Assembly (NCBI GenBank): GCA_028023455.1
Contig: JAQFVV010000036.1
Location: 6,631,576 to 6,695,575 of the forward strand
Direction of reading: 5' to 3'
DNA from: Epiperipatus broadwayi
Lineage: Eukaryota; Onychophora; Udeonychophora; Euonychophora; Peripatidae
Length of the DNA: 64,000 nt
Part shown: positions 19,119 through 31,724 of the stretch, one piece after another
Layout of the letters: each line of letters begins with the position of its first letter
Position numbering within the stretch: position 1 is the stretch's first letter
The notes under the pieces: generated by a model
Told to the model about the DNA's origin: nothing
The model's input: only the letters and a program-made list of their open reading frames with translations
The model's database searches: none
Made by a program: the position numbers and the translations under genes

Positions 19119-21345
19119 TTTAAATACTTTTAAGACAGGCTATCATTTGTATCAAATGCACCTTGAAATTTATAATAGTCAAATAAAGTCTTTATTTTGC
19201 TGATAGAGGGATCTCTCAAACCATGACAAAAAAAGTGACTTTTATATAGATAAAAATGGCTGTCTGTTATATTTTGTAAAAATTGCATACAAGTTTGTGC
19301 ACTCCAGAAAAACTAGAATTTATTTGATTGTTTTTAGATCATGTACTGATAACTGAGGAATTTAATTAAAGCATTAATGTAATGGCGATCAACAATTCCA
19401 AGAAATATTTGCTGATTGCAAATATTTCTAGATAAGAGACCTTACCTTATTGGAGAATGTAATTAATTGTTACAGTTATCAGAAAGCTATAAAAATGGTA
19501 TGTAACAAGTACATAAAGCCATTATTTGAGTGCATCTCCAGTTGACCCCCCTGTTCAATTCTGGTAGGAGAGATCTAGTGTCAGTGCTTTGGTTAATGTC
19601 CAGCACTCAGTGGAAATATAGTTCACAGGCATAGTTGAATAGGCCCACAGAGATTGGGAGACTAGCCTGAGGAAACCATCTGGATAGCAGCTAAATGAAG
19701 AGTTTGAGTTTCCAGCAGTTTTCAAGTGGAGTTACTGGTGAGATGTTGCAGAGGCAGAAATTGTAAGGAGCTTATAGTCGTTTGCACTGCTACACTATGA
19801 TGTGCTCATGTACAGCTAAACCGAACAGGGGCCAAGGTGTGAGTAAACCTAGCCCATTGTGAACTGCTTTGTAGCAGCCATCCTGGATGTTCATCAAGGG
19901 AATTGAACATTAGAGAACTGTAGAGATAGTGTTGTTAGAAACTATTCACTATTCTGATTACTTAAAAATATTGTGAGTCTTTTATTGTATATATTCATTT
20001 GCTGGCCACCCAGTCATACTTGTGAATGCAGAAATTGGCACAGTTGCATTTTAAATCTGTGAGTAGCGAATAGGTTTCGCATTACAACAAGCTTAGCCAT
20101 AGTCCGGAGAACCCGGGTGAAAATGAAAATCCTAGTTAGTAAAATATAATAATGAAAGTGAATGGCTAAAGTATTCACTGCAAATCTACGTGATGTAACA
20201 ACAGTGAAAGTTTGGAAATAAAACACTTGTGCAGTCATCATCGGAAGCTGAGTCCCACCACACTTGTGCAGTCACCATTGAACCTGTAACTGGCGAAGAA
20301 GTTTAGCAGCAGTTTTGAATTGAACACTTCCGAGTGAAATAACAGGAAATATGTTTCCTCCAAGTAGTAATAGAAAAGCAAAACACCAAGGAATCACAAC
20401 AAGGGTTTTTCTGGAGTGGGGGAAGGTGTTGTATTTTGTAAAAATTGCATACAAGTTTGTGCACTCCAGAAAAACTAGAATTTATTCGAGAGATTGTTTT
20501 TGGATTGCGTACTGATAACTGAGGAATTTAATTAAAGCATTAACGTAATGGTGATCGACAATTCCAAGAAATATTTGCTGATTGCAAATATTTCTAGATA
20601 AGAGACCTTACCTTATTGGAGAATGTAATTAATTGTTGCAGTTATCAGAAAGCTATAAAAAGAGTATGTAACAAGTATGTAAGGCCATTATTCGAGTGCA
20701 TCTCCAGTTGACTTTCCTGTTCAATTCCGGTAGGAGAGATCTAGCATCAGTGCTTCGGTTAATGTCCAGCACTCAGTGGAAATGTAGTTCACAGGCATAG
20801 CTGAATAGGCCCACAGAGATTGGGAGACCGTAGCCTGAGGAAACCATTCTGGATAGCACCTAAATGAAGAGTTGAGTTTCCAGCGGTTTTCAAGTGGAGT
20901 TACTGGTGGACTTTTCAGCGATGGAAGCTGTAAGGAGCTTATAGTCAGTCGCAGTGCTACACTATGATGTGTTCGTGTACAGCTAAACTGGTTCCGGGGC
21001 CAAGGTGTGCGTAAACCTAGCCCATTGTGAACAGCTTTGTAGCAGCCAGCCTGAATGTAAATCGAGGGAATTGAACATTAGCAAACTGTAGAGATAGTGT
21101 TGTAACAAACTATTCACTATTCTGATTACTTAAAATATTGTGAGTCTTTTATTGTATATATTCATTTGTTGGCTGCCCAGTCATACTTGCAGACACAGCA
21201 CTGTCTTATCTTTAACCTAATTTTCTACTTATATAGGTTTGAGAGGTCCCTCTATCAGCAAAGCAAAAAATATTGCTTGACTATTATAAATTTCAAGACA
21301 CATTTGATATAGGTTATAGCCTTCTTAAAAGTATTTACATAAACT
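19119..21345. mobile_element. Fold-back element interrupted by an LTR-like repeat pair
   Basis: Arms of about 140 bp at 19119-19258 and 21193-21345 are inverted copies (shared inner motif CTGATAGAGGGATCTCTCAAA / CTGATAGAGGGACCTCTCAAA, read inwards). A third, single arm of the family is at 41.0 kb. The arms enclose a direct-repeat pair (19265-21189), so the fold-back either was split by an insertion or carries this as its core. Confidence 0.75.
19265..21189 (+). mobile_element. TRIM-like LTR retroelement, non-coding
   Basis: Two direct repeats, 19265-20022 (758 bp) and 20427-21189 (763 bp), are highly similar along their whole length and both begin TGTT[A/G]TATTTTG. They flank 404 bp without an ORF. 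The last internal bases (20413-20426) are an almost pure purine tract, GGAGTGGGGGAAGG, directly before the second repeat, as a polypurine tract should be. The repeat 3' boundary is not a clear CA and no convincing primer-binding site or TSD was found. A simple large tandem duplication remains possible, but the tract favours a terminal-repeat retrotransposon in miniature. Confidence 0.6.
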
Positions 21346-21833
21346 TCCTGAATGCTTAATAAATAATTATAACTCTGTAATCATTTAATTAGTAATATTA
21401 CAAATAAATGTACTGAGATAGAACTGTTGTAACTATAAATATAATAACTTACTGAGAATAATATATTTACATAACCTATAAACAGCTTTATATAGCAGTA
21501 AGTCTCAAAATGATAAGTGTAAACTATGTGATAATGTAATGCTTTTAGAAGACACAACAGTCACTAAATTAAAATATTGGGGCTGCATATCTATACCTTT
21601 TGTCTATTTATTTGTGTTTGTGACTTGCAAATCTTTATTTTTAGGTGATAAGGTGCCAGTATTTATAAAATTATTTATATATCTTTTAAGATGTTAACAT
21701 ATTTGTAGTACATGATAAATTACATTATCTTATTACATTATATTTTCTACTAATTTGTAGCTAATTTTTTATTTGTATGGTATATAATCTTACAATATAT
21801 TGTAAATTGTATTAGCTAAGATAATTATATTAT
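21346..21833. other. Unannotated AT-rich stretch
   Basis: No supported feature. Confidence 0.4.
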
Positions 21834-21841
21834 CTGATTCA

Positions 21842-22231
21842 TTTTATGATCAGCATTTCCTCTGCTTATCCTAGTTGTCAAAACTATAGCAAACTCTCCA
21901 TACAGCAGTGCCATCTAGTGTAAGTCAGAGTAATCAATGAAATGCAAGGGGTTTGTGTATAGAATCCCTATCTAGTGACTACACATCTCATATCCGCAGA
22001 CTAGTTTCTAACTAGTGGCTTTCATCATTGAGGACTTTTGGATCTGAGGTACAGTGCTTTCAGATCCGAGGCTCCTCACTGATGAAAGCCACAGGTTAGA
22101 AACTAGTACAGGGATGAAATGCGTAGTCATTAGATAGGGATTTTAAAGCACAAACCTTCTTGCATTCATTGATAACTCTGGCTTTTACTGGGTGACTCTA
22201 TTGTATGGAGAGTTTTCCACTGTTTCATTAG
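21842..22231. mobile_element. Family A hammerhead fold-back retroelement, copy A6
   Basis: Candidate 8-bp TSD CTGATTCA (21834-21841, 22232-22239). Arms 21890-22035 and 22060-22215. The minus hammerhead (21988-22036) has ATGATGA with GAAAC and TAGTC kept. The plus one (22065-22115) has CTGATGA, GAAAC and GTA. Both are one or two changes from the consensus. Confidence 0.8.
22065..22115 (+). ncRNA. Hammerhead ribozyme, family A (A6 right arm)
   Basis: CTGATGA 22079-22085, GAAAC 22099-22103, TAGTA followed by CAGGGA. GTA is an allowed cleavage triplet. Stem I TCCTCA/CAGGGA retains about four pairs. Distal stem I pairing is lost. Activity doubtful. Confidence 0.6.
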
Positions 22232-22269
22232 CTGATTCAGAAAATATTCATGAATACATGCAGACCTAC

Positions 22270-22345
22270 TATTATGTAAGCTTAATGTTCATTGGTGCTA
22301 GAACTAGTATTATGTAAGCTTAATGTTCATTGGTGCTAGAACTAG
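22270..22345. repeat. 38-bp tandem duplication
   Basis: Two perfect units starting TATTATGTAAGC at 22270 and 22308. Confidence 0.85.
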
Positions 22346-23099
22346 TCTTTATATAATTGTGGCTTAGACTATTTCTGTTTCTATACTATATAAACTATTT
22401 CTTATCCTTTTAAATATTATATTTGCATTGTAATTTTCTTAAACTATAAGTAACAATATTCTATGAAGTGTAACAATAGCCGGGTTCAAACCTCGTTACA
22501 AGGGAGTGACATAATATCCCCCAATGGCCTAGATAAATGTAAGGCCAATAAATTGGCCTCAATGTGTGAGTATGTACATAAAGAATCATACGGATATATG
22601 TCGAAGAGAGAGATAAAGTTTGAAAGTTTTATTTTTATTAAAAGAAAAATCAAAAAAAGAGAGAAAGATGTATATAGTTATAGTTGTTTATTTTAGAATA
22701 CATTCAGAAAAATATGTAATAATAAATTGTGGGAATGCAGTTATATACAAATATATAAATTTTTTTTTGTATTATTACTTATTTCAAATGTATATTTTCC
22801 TTTAGTTTTATTGTACATAGTATTTTATTCTCTATAATTTATTGAATGCAAAATCAATATGTTATATATTGTACAAAGGAAACAAGTATAAAATATAAGC
22901 TAACACATGTGTAAAAAAATGATAATCAAGCAAGATGAATATGTTATATACATTAATGAATTCATAAGGACATATAGATTACTACAAATAGAATAGGGAT
23001 AACATAAATGTGTGATAATAACCGTCATATCTGGTACCATTGTCTACTGTTCAAACCAAGCAGTCCATCATATAACGGTGTTTATTTACCCAATCTGCC
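22346..23099. other. Unannotated AT-rich stretch
   Basis: ORFs at 22463-22805 are Lys/Ile-rich and unrecognised. No supported feature. Confidence 0.35.
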
Positions 23100-23890
23100 T
23101 GACAAATGACTCAGTTCAACAGACTGTGGCATTCATTGAATGTTCTTAATGAGATTCCATGTTTCATAAAATCTTGAGTTGGGAGTTAGCAGTTTGTCAC
23201 GATTCTTCATTTTTTGTAATTTCCTAATGGTAAAAGCCTCTTCATCGAAAGCATTAGCGTTGAATATTTTTCTGCACCTTACAGTCCAAATTGCATAGTT
23301 TATAAATAATGAGAATCCTGATTGTGGCAATTGATCTTGTTCTTATGCTGCCTTTGAGCGATATGATTAAGTAATAGTCAACATTGAGGTTCTTGGCAAT
23401 TGTACTTCTTGTGATCCAGAGACCAGGGCATGAGCGAATCAGATGTTCAAATGTTTCATCATGCCCATGACAGAGAGGACAAATAGGATCAATTTTAACA
23501 ATGCCTCTCTTATATGCAAGAAACCAGTTGGTACTCACTGAATTGATGTTGATTTTGAGTACAAAATCCAGGTATGTAGGCTCCATGCTCCAGAAGTTGA
23601 AGAGAGTCATGAGTTTTTTATTGGGAGTCCCCAACCTGAGACATATGTCGATGTTGAATGGATGTATTAGTCTGTATGCTTTCCATATCTTGATTCGATT
23701 GTCAAATGTATCATGGGTGATGACCATGTATTTTTTAATCAGCTCAATTGATGAGTCTGTGAAGTTCTTAGCTTTAGGTGGCAGTCTATCAGTAAGAATT
23801 ACTGGCTCCAGAATCTGCTCATATCCAAAGGTTTTGATTATTATTGAGATTTTAATGAGAGTAATGAAAGAACTTTGATATATCTACCTT
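23100..23890 (-). pseudogene. Zinc-knuckle LINE (L1/Tx1-like) 3' end fragment
   Basis: Minus-strand frames 23254-23727 and 23133-23330 (separated by one shift) encode the RT C-terminal tail of the same family as 55.8-58.1 kb. Shared are an N-W-F-L-x-Y-x-R-G stretch, a C-x2-C-x7-H-x4-C knuckle (C-P-L-C ... H-L-I-R-S-C), and an ending F-Y-E-T-W-N-L. Upstream sequence to 23890 aligns with the partner's D-R-P-P-P region. This zf-RVT-like tail probably binds RNA or DNA during target-primed reverse transcription. It is 5'-truncated and carries no catalytic box. Confidence 0.75.
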
Positions 23891-26253
23891 GAGGCAATTT
23901 TGTGTCTTTTGTTCCATTACTCAACCACTCTAAAATGTACAGCTAAAAAAAGAAAAGAAACCTAAAAGAAAAATGTTAAAAGTATGCCTGAGAAATAGAG
24001 ATCTCGATGCTGATAAACTATTTTGGAAAATAAAAGAATTGAATTAATTAGTATGTGAAAAGGAAATAGAGAGCATGAGTGTTTTTTGGACAAAAATGTT
24101 GTATTAATATTTTTTTCTTTTTGCTAAGTTTACTGGTGTGGCTTTGCTTGCATTATAAAAAAATGAAATATTAAAAGCACTTCAATCAACCATCTTGAGA
24201 AGAAAATGGATTTAGCAATATCTACTTATACAATCGCTACAATCATAATGCTGTGGTAGAATAAAGACATGTAAAGTGATCACCCTAAGTTCCAAATATA
24301 TATAACTGTTCTTGTTCAATGTCTGCCAGTCCAAAAACCGAAAGGACCCTATCAATATGCCACTAAAATAATTCAGGAAAGAATGAATCTTGAACTGCAT
24401 ACATTAAGAAAGCTTCTAATAAGATGTCATTATTTTCTATATCCAAGCAATACCACAAAATGGATGGTCATGCCAGACTTCTGTCATTAACAAATTTTTA
24501 CCATTCGTTGACAATAAAGAATCCATAGATTTCATTTGGACCATTGAAACAAGCTTATATGGAAATAAATTTATACCTAATCAAAATAAAATCCAGGGTA
24601 CTCCAAGATAAATATGACTAATTTTTATTGTCTTAAGTTTACTGAAAATTGTCTATCATTACTCTCTAAAGGTTCAATCATTATTTAAAACTATATAATT
24701 TAATTTGTAATATATAAATGCATTCTTACACATGCTGTTTAATTATATGTTCTTTTATATTTAACAAATTTCATTTTTTTCTTTTTATGTTATCATTTGA
24801 TATGTAAATTATATATATTTTTCTCTTTTCTCAATATTTAATTAGATGGAATAGTAATAAAATTGTATACTTACTTTAAAACAAATTATTTGTCTATCAT
24901 TAATGAACATATCACTTATATTGGCCTAATTCCCTTCATGACAATATATATCTCAAAATAAGTTGAGTATAATTTTCTGAGTAAGCAATTATATTAACAT
25001 GCTTTTAAACTCCAAACCATAAATTTGATAAGGAAATAGATTGTGTATTGAGGTAATAAATGTTTAGAAGTAGGGAGTTCAAGATGGCTAATTTTAAATG
25101 GCATGCAATCTAATTTGAGAAGCATCAAAATCAGGGAAAGATCATTCCAAATATGCAAAATTTATCCATTTACCTTCATTCAGCCTGATAGGTATTGTCA
25201 CCTCCCAGACCTGGGATCTGAGCTAGCTAGAGGGCCAGGCACCTAATTAGCAATTGTTCTAAGATTATTTAGATAAAAAAGTATAATTCTTACGCTGTTA
25301 GTGAGATTGGCGCTTGAGGTCAGCTATTAACTGACACTTATAAATATGCTTTTTCCAAAGAAATTATTGTTCGTCTTTTTAATGAGATAATGGCCACTAG
25401 GTAGATTGTTTTTTTATTTTTTGTTAACTTATATCCTTATATAGGATTTATAAATTTTATTTCTTAAGATTTCATTAAGAAAGTGGATTCATATTCGAAC
25501 CCAATATGATAGATAGTATTCAAATTCTATCTGCAGGTGGTATGGTGACTAGACACCTATAGTTTTGTATTTACTACCTTACATTGTCAACAGATCCAAT
25601 TTTTTAGATGTTTATACAAACAACAAAACTGATACCAGGGTCACCTGTTAAAGAAGGGATGCATCATTCTTAATATTTTTGTTATTTTTCTAGGATAATT
25701 GCTTTATAGTTTCCATCACTATTTCATCAACTACCTGCTAGCCATAATTACTACTCTAACATAATTTACATATAAGGATGAAACTTAAGACCAAATAGAT
25801 TTAAAAGCAATCTTGTATTTGATAAATAAAAAGTTTTCTATATTACATTACAATTCTAGTTGTGAGCTTATAGCTATATATTGAGAAAATTGTAAGCTGT
25901 GCAACAATTCTTCTAGAACAGCCGACTGGTTAATTACTTTAGCATGAGGTCAGAAGTAGTATTTATTATCAGTGATTTTATTAGCTGGTTTATTTAAACT
26001 TTTTTGAGTATTTAATTTATATATTCATTTCCAATTTAGCAATATAATCTTTGGATTATATATTGAGAAGAATTATTTATTGTCACATTAGATGCAGGAT
26101 AACCTAGTTATTAAATAGGAATGCAGCTAGGCTAAAATTAGTAAAATATTTACATATCCAAAATGATCATGTGATAAAATGAATACATTTTAATTAAATA
26201 AATATTTTTTTAGTCAATATAATTGGGAATTAAAAAAAAAGGAATTATTTTTA
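23891..26253. other. Long unannotated AT-rich stretch
   Basis: A tRNA-like B-box complement ATTCGAACCC at about 25492-25501 and a somewhat GC-richer patch at 25190-25260 might be old SINE debris. Nothing firm. Confidence 0.35.
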
Positions 26254-26466
26254 TTGGGTAGCTTCATTTACCTATACATCTATAACAGAGTTCAAAAGTC
26301 TAATAATACATCATCTGCATTCTTAGAACATGCCAAAAATGCCGGACACAATTTCACACCTCAATTCTATGCACCAAAGCTAATGATCACAGTAGAAAAA
26401 TCAAAGAAGCATTTTACATTCACTGAAATATCCATGCTATTAATTTCCAAAAAATGGACTGCATAA
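26254..26466 (+). pseudogene. PLE GIY-YIG C-terminal relic
   Basis: A 70-codon frame with S-S-A-F-L-E-H-A-K-N-A-G-H-N-F, then K-L-M-I and F-T-E-I-S-M-L-L-I. This matches the GIY-YIG helix S-x-x-x-x-H-x-x-x-T-G-H followed by I-L, R/K-x-x-x-E and x-x-I in Penelope-like endonucleases. The catalytic N-terminal half is not visible. It is unlike the copy at 10.2 kb in sequence, so it is a different PLE lineage. Confidence 0.55.
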
Positions 26467-26469
26467 TAC

Positions 26470-28174
26470 ATCACTAATTTAAATATTTTTGCATACATTT
26501 TCTTGTGTGTATTTCATTACGGCTATGATTAGGAAGCATGGATCCTCGAAAATGTTAAGCCTATTATTAATATTAACTAACTTATATCTTCTCCATTAAA
26601 ACTTTATTTATAAGTGTGTGTTTGTTTATTTATTTATTGAAAAACAAAAAAACAAGAAAGGTTTAAAACCTTTAAAAATTGTTTAATCAGGTATTTAAAA
26701 AAAAATTAAAATCTGCAAAAATTATTTATCAATCAATTAAAGAGTAATCAGGATAATTATCATTGATGAAATGAAGTGTTTTTTACATTGGTATATAAAT
26801 AGAATAGTTTTTAAAAAGAAAAAAAGCATCTTTCTTATAAAAAAATCAATTGTCAAGATTTAATGCAGCAATTTCTAAGATAGTAACCTGATTGAATGGA
26901 AAACTGCTATCAGGGTTGTTTTCTAAATCATAAAAGAATATGTGGGCAGTAGAATTCAGTTAGAATTCAATAGTGGTGAGGTCAACTGTCAGAAGCTCAT
27001 CTTGTAACTCTGATACTTAATTAAGTTTAAACAACTGATGGTTGCAAAGAATTATAATGTTATAAAGTTTACAAGAACAATATGCTAAATTCTTGCTAAA
27101 AGTTTATCATTACAGATCCAACTATGTAAACAATTTCTTTCAAAGGAATTCAGAATAAGAAAAATACTTGTGACAGCAGCTTTCAATTAATTTTATGTAT
27201 TGATCCATCCAAAATTATGCCTGTCTCAAGTTATGTTAACCTGAAATAAAAATAATTGTTAAATCAGAAGCTGGGCTACAAAAAAGGACAAAATGCTAAA
27301 TGGAAATAAAAATAATTGTTAAACTGATAACCTGGAACTATAAAAGAAAAGATGAAAAGCTAAGTAGAGAAAATATCTATTGAGAAAACTATAAATCAGA
27401 AGCCAAGAAGTTGACTAAAATACTATCTGCAAAATATAACATAAGAGATACTCAACTAGCCAATTAAAAAAGGACTGAAAAGAAAAAAAGCCATGGAAAA
27501 ATGAGATATTGTAATGTGGACACATGTTTATAAATGTTATATTATAGGTAAATGAAATTAAAAATATAAGTAAATCTTTTTTAGTTCATTTTTCTGACAA
27601 AATGTTTTAACTTTTACTTATTTAAAATTGTGTGGGGATATCCTCATTTTCAAAATAAAAAAGATGTAAGTTATAATTAATTTTCATTTTTTAGTGTGAA
27701 ATATTTTTAAGGTATGATTATTGTAAAGGAATGACTCAGATTACATGTTACTTAAAAAAATAAATGAATTATAGTTCTATGTGCTATATGAAGTCATATA
27801 TGGGATTATTTACTTGATTATAAAATATTTTTATTTCTATCCTTCATTATAGCTTTTTACTTCTACTGCATGAAAACCTGCAGTGTAAAAAACTGAAATG
27901 GTTTTAAAAAATGAATGCCATTCTAATTGTATATATGTGCAAAGTTGCAATCATATTTGATATAAACTAGTTGTTTGTAATGTATAAGTGTGTGCAAATA
28001 CACTTATTAATATACACACAACTTGTATCAATACTTGAACTATGCTGCATATGTGTGAGTAAATTTATGATATTTACCAGGATCTATATGCCTGTATCTT
28101 GTGAAATTTCCATTTTTATAATTTAATGTATGAATTTTTCTACAATACAGGCTTTTTCATACCTGCACTCCAAT
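26470..28174. other. Unannotated AT-rich stretch
   Basis: Contains one loose 60-bp tandem duplication (27243-27360). No genes seen. Confidence 0.4.
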
Positions 28175-28330
28175 ATGTAATATATAGGGGGTTTGAACTC
28201 AGATTTTTACATGACTCTCAACTATCCACGCTATCTCATACTGCTCACATGCTTGTGTCATCAATATGAGATAGTGTGGATAGTTGAGTATCATGCAAAA
28301 ATCTGAGTTCAAACCCCCTATACATTACAT
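28175..28330. mobile_element. Fold-back element, 156 bp
   Basis: Inverted arms of about 68 bp (28175-28243 and 28262-28330) with few mismatches, spacer about 18 bp. Arm start ATGTAATATATAGGGGG. No coding content, no hammerhead core. Confidence 0.85.
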
Positions 28331-31300
28331 TTTTATAATTGTAAAAATTGTTATATTAAATAATGTAATTGTTTATATTTGGAATCATTCAATATTTCAG
28401 TATTAAAAGTGATAGTCAAGGTAGTATCTATTACTCCGCCATTACTGGAAATCATACAAATAATGATCATAGTAATACACTTATCTATACGTCATATATT
28501 TTGTCATGAATATTTTTGCAAGTAAAGGATGTTAAATGTTTTTAATTTTTATGTATAAAATCAAATCTGTAGATCATTCATGCAAGAAAAATTAATAGGT
28601 TGGCGTTCTGATAATTATTGTGTTTATGTATAGTGCATAAATTTATCACCATTTCAGAAGTATTATGGTTATTTTCTTTAGGGCAATAATGAATGGATTT
28701 CAAAGGAGAGATCTGGGCATAATTTAAGCAATGAAAAGGAAAGAAAACTATAATACATTGATAAGAATCATGGAGTATAGGATTATGTCATGATGTGTCA
28801 AGGATGTTGTCATAGCATGTGTGCTAAAAATGTCAAGTTCTATTTGGTAGAATATATTTAACACTTCAAAGTTACACCTATACTTGTTCTTTACAATTAG
28901 TACATTAGTGCTGTATGATATTGTTGAAAAATCAGTATACACACTTGGGGGCCAAGCATAGTGATCAGAACTTTCACTAACTGATATTACTTTGTATAAA
29001 TGATTTCCTACCTAATGGTATATGGTATGCATATGCAATAGAAATATAAAATCTAAATTTAGTAAGGGCATGCAGATAAAAGATACCAGATATGTACTAA
29101 ATAATTTTAAATTTAGTATATATTTTTATTTTGCATTTGAAATCAAATTGCAATAAAAAAAGTTTTTAAAATCAAATATAATAAAAATATGTAATTTTAT
29201 ATTTTAAACATAATATGAAAACAAAATAAAGCTTGATAAGAATGTCTTTATTGTCTATGCTTCATTTTTTGCAAAGTTATCTATTCTCGATTATAAATGC
29301 ATTATGTTTGAAGAATGTACTCAGAGACAATTGACTTATGTCTCTGGTGTGTGTTTATATTTTTGAATATTAAAATATATATATTCTGTTTTGTGTTTAT
29401 AATTATTTGTGTGTTAACATTTTTCCTCAAGAAATATTGGCTGGGTTACACAACATTGTGCATATGTCTTTATAATATATAAAACAATCTTATGGTATTA
29501 TAGTTCAAATCCTGAGTGGAGTTTTAATTTTAAAGTAAATGAAAAAATTTACAAATGCAATCAATTTTTTTTTTTTTTCAAATATCCAACTCTTAGCCAA
29601 TACAATTATCCATTCAGTATTGGTTAAATAAATGAAAAATTAGCATTTTTATTGTCTATAAATTAAAGAGTTCGAAAGAGAGAAACCACAAAAACATTGA
29701 CCAATCATCAGCTAACAAATTGGTATGTTGTGATTTTTTCAGTATTTAGGAAAAAAAGCTAGAGATTTTTGCTCTGTAAACGTTACTTTTCTTTACTGCT
29801 AGTAAACACTATTGCAACTTGACCTCAACTCCTGGAAACCATATCTTTTTTCCAGAATGATCTATCATTTGTTTGTTATATAACAAAAATCTGAAAGCAC
29901 ATTACATAGATAATGAAATCAATCCATATCATTGCTTGTTATCAACTTCTTTTGTTGTCATTATACACCCTTTAATGAATTATAATTCTCATATGTTTAA
30001 ACAGAACAATTCTAACTTGATAATTTCTGCTTCAAGAGATGGTTTATGTCTGCTTTCATTCAGTATCATTAATGTATAAAAAGAGAAACATAGAGAAGCA
30101 TATAAAATATGATGACAAGCAGTTGTAAATTACCAAAAACGCTTATCAAGTCTTGATATCCAACACATGTTTTAAAAAGAAGCTATATTATCCAAATGTA
30201 CTAAACCCTTACGTAATGTACCATTAATTAAATTATTTTTTTAATTATTAATTTAAATGTTAAAAAATAAAAGCTGTTTAAAATTTTAGCAGAAAATAAA
30301 AAAAAAGAATGATAGTTATAATTTTTTATAGTTTTTACTTTTTTTGCCTGAGGTTTGTTTACTTAGAATTTTAATAATGACAGTAATTTATGTCAAATCA
30401 ACGAATATGGGCAAAGCTTTGAAATTAAATAAATGTGACTCCAGGAACTTTTTTAAAAACAGTTACGGAAACTAAAGAAGAAAAAAGCTTGAGAATAAGT
30501 GGCTCTCTTAGACAATATTACTTTAATATAAATATTGTATAAGATAAAAATAAACATAATTTTTAATTTTCTAATAAGATAAGTTAACCTACCTTTGTTA
30601 TCAATAAATATTTACTTTAAATAATGAAAGAAAAAAATCTACATTATAAAAATTTGAGTTTCTTTTTTTTTTCCTCATTTTAAAACCAACTCTCCATCTC
30701 ATCATCTTTTTTATCCATTCTCCAACACAGCTTACGCATCATCTCTAAAACTATAAGCAAAATGACTAAAATTTACTTTCGTATATATTAATAATTTGTC
30801 GTTATTAATTAAAAAAAAATTTTCTCATATATAATAAAGCAATGAAGATGTAATTGTAAAAGAATTTCTAAAACTATACGAAATTATGTATTTCTCCCAG
30901 AAGTCGTAGTTACGTGAAGATGGCGACTATCGAAGTAAATGTATCAACATGTTTTTTTACAAAATATATAAAAAGAAAGAAAAAAAGAGATTTTCTGTGA
31001 ATTAAAAATGACATTTTTTAGGTAGGTAATTTTATATATTTACATAAGATTAATCATGTTTTATATTAATAAAATCAACTATCAGTTGAATCTTTAGCCA
31101 TCTGTCTGATGTTATATATTAAGCTTTTTGTCAAACGTTATTATATCTATTCCGGTAATGTCCGTCTTAACTCTAAGCTTGTAGTTCTTTACCAGCAGGT
31201 GTTCATAAATAAATGAAACAGATATATATATACGAATGACTGTATGTAAAATAGTGTAATATTTTGAAGTATTAGAGAGTAACGGCAAATAAGCGGTCAT

Positions 31301-31724
31301 ATATTGATTTCAACTTTTAATAACTTCGCGATAGGAAAAATTGCAGAAAAAAAAATAAAAATGAGGCTTGAATTAGAGCGGTTAATTGCTTAATAAAGTA
31401 AGGAAATTATTAAGAAGTGTGTTAAATTTTATATAGATTTCAAAGAACTGCTTATAATTCCACTAGATAAAATTCTGTAAAATGTAAAACATTTTAATAA
31501 AGCTAGTTTAATTTTATATGCTATTAATGGACATGATTGCATTAGTAGCAGGATTCGTATTATTTTCTATATTTCAAGTAGTAAACCACATTCAAACCCT
31601 CAATGTAATTTTTGGGTATCTTTATAAAGAGCACCCATTTAATCTAAACATAGATTCATGTCATTACTTTTAAGTCAACTAATGATCTAAAATTCGAATA
31701 CTAAGATTTTGAAATCAAATTATC
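28331..31724. other. Long unannotated AT-rich stretch
   Basis: Short poly-A/T runs and chance ORFs only. A tRNA-like B box (AGTTCAAATCC near 29503) lacks a usable A box. Confidence 0.4.

Noticed and set aside
25470-25560. SINE at 25.5 kb based on a B-box-like ATTCGAACCC on the minus strand
   Set aside because: No A box at the proper distance, no tail shared with the three SINE copies; may be very old debris, not claimed.
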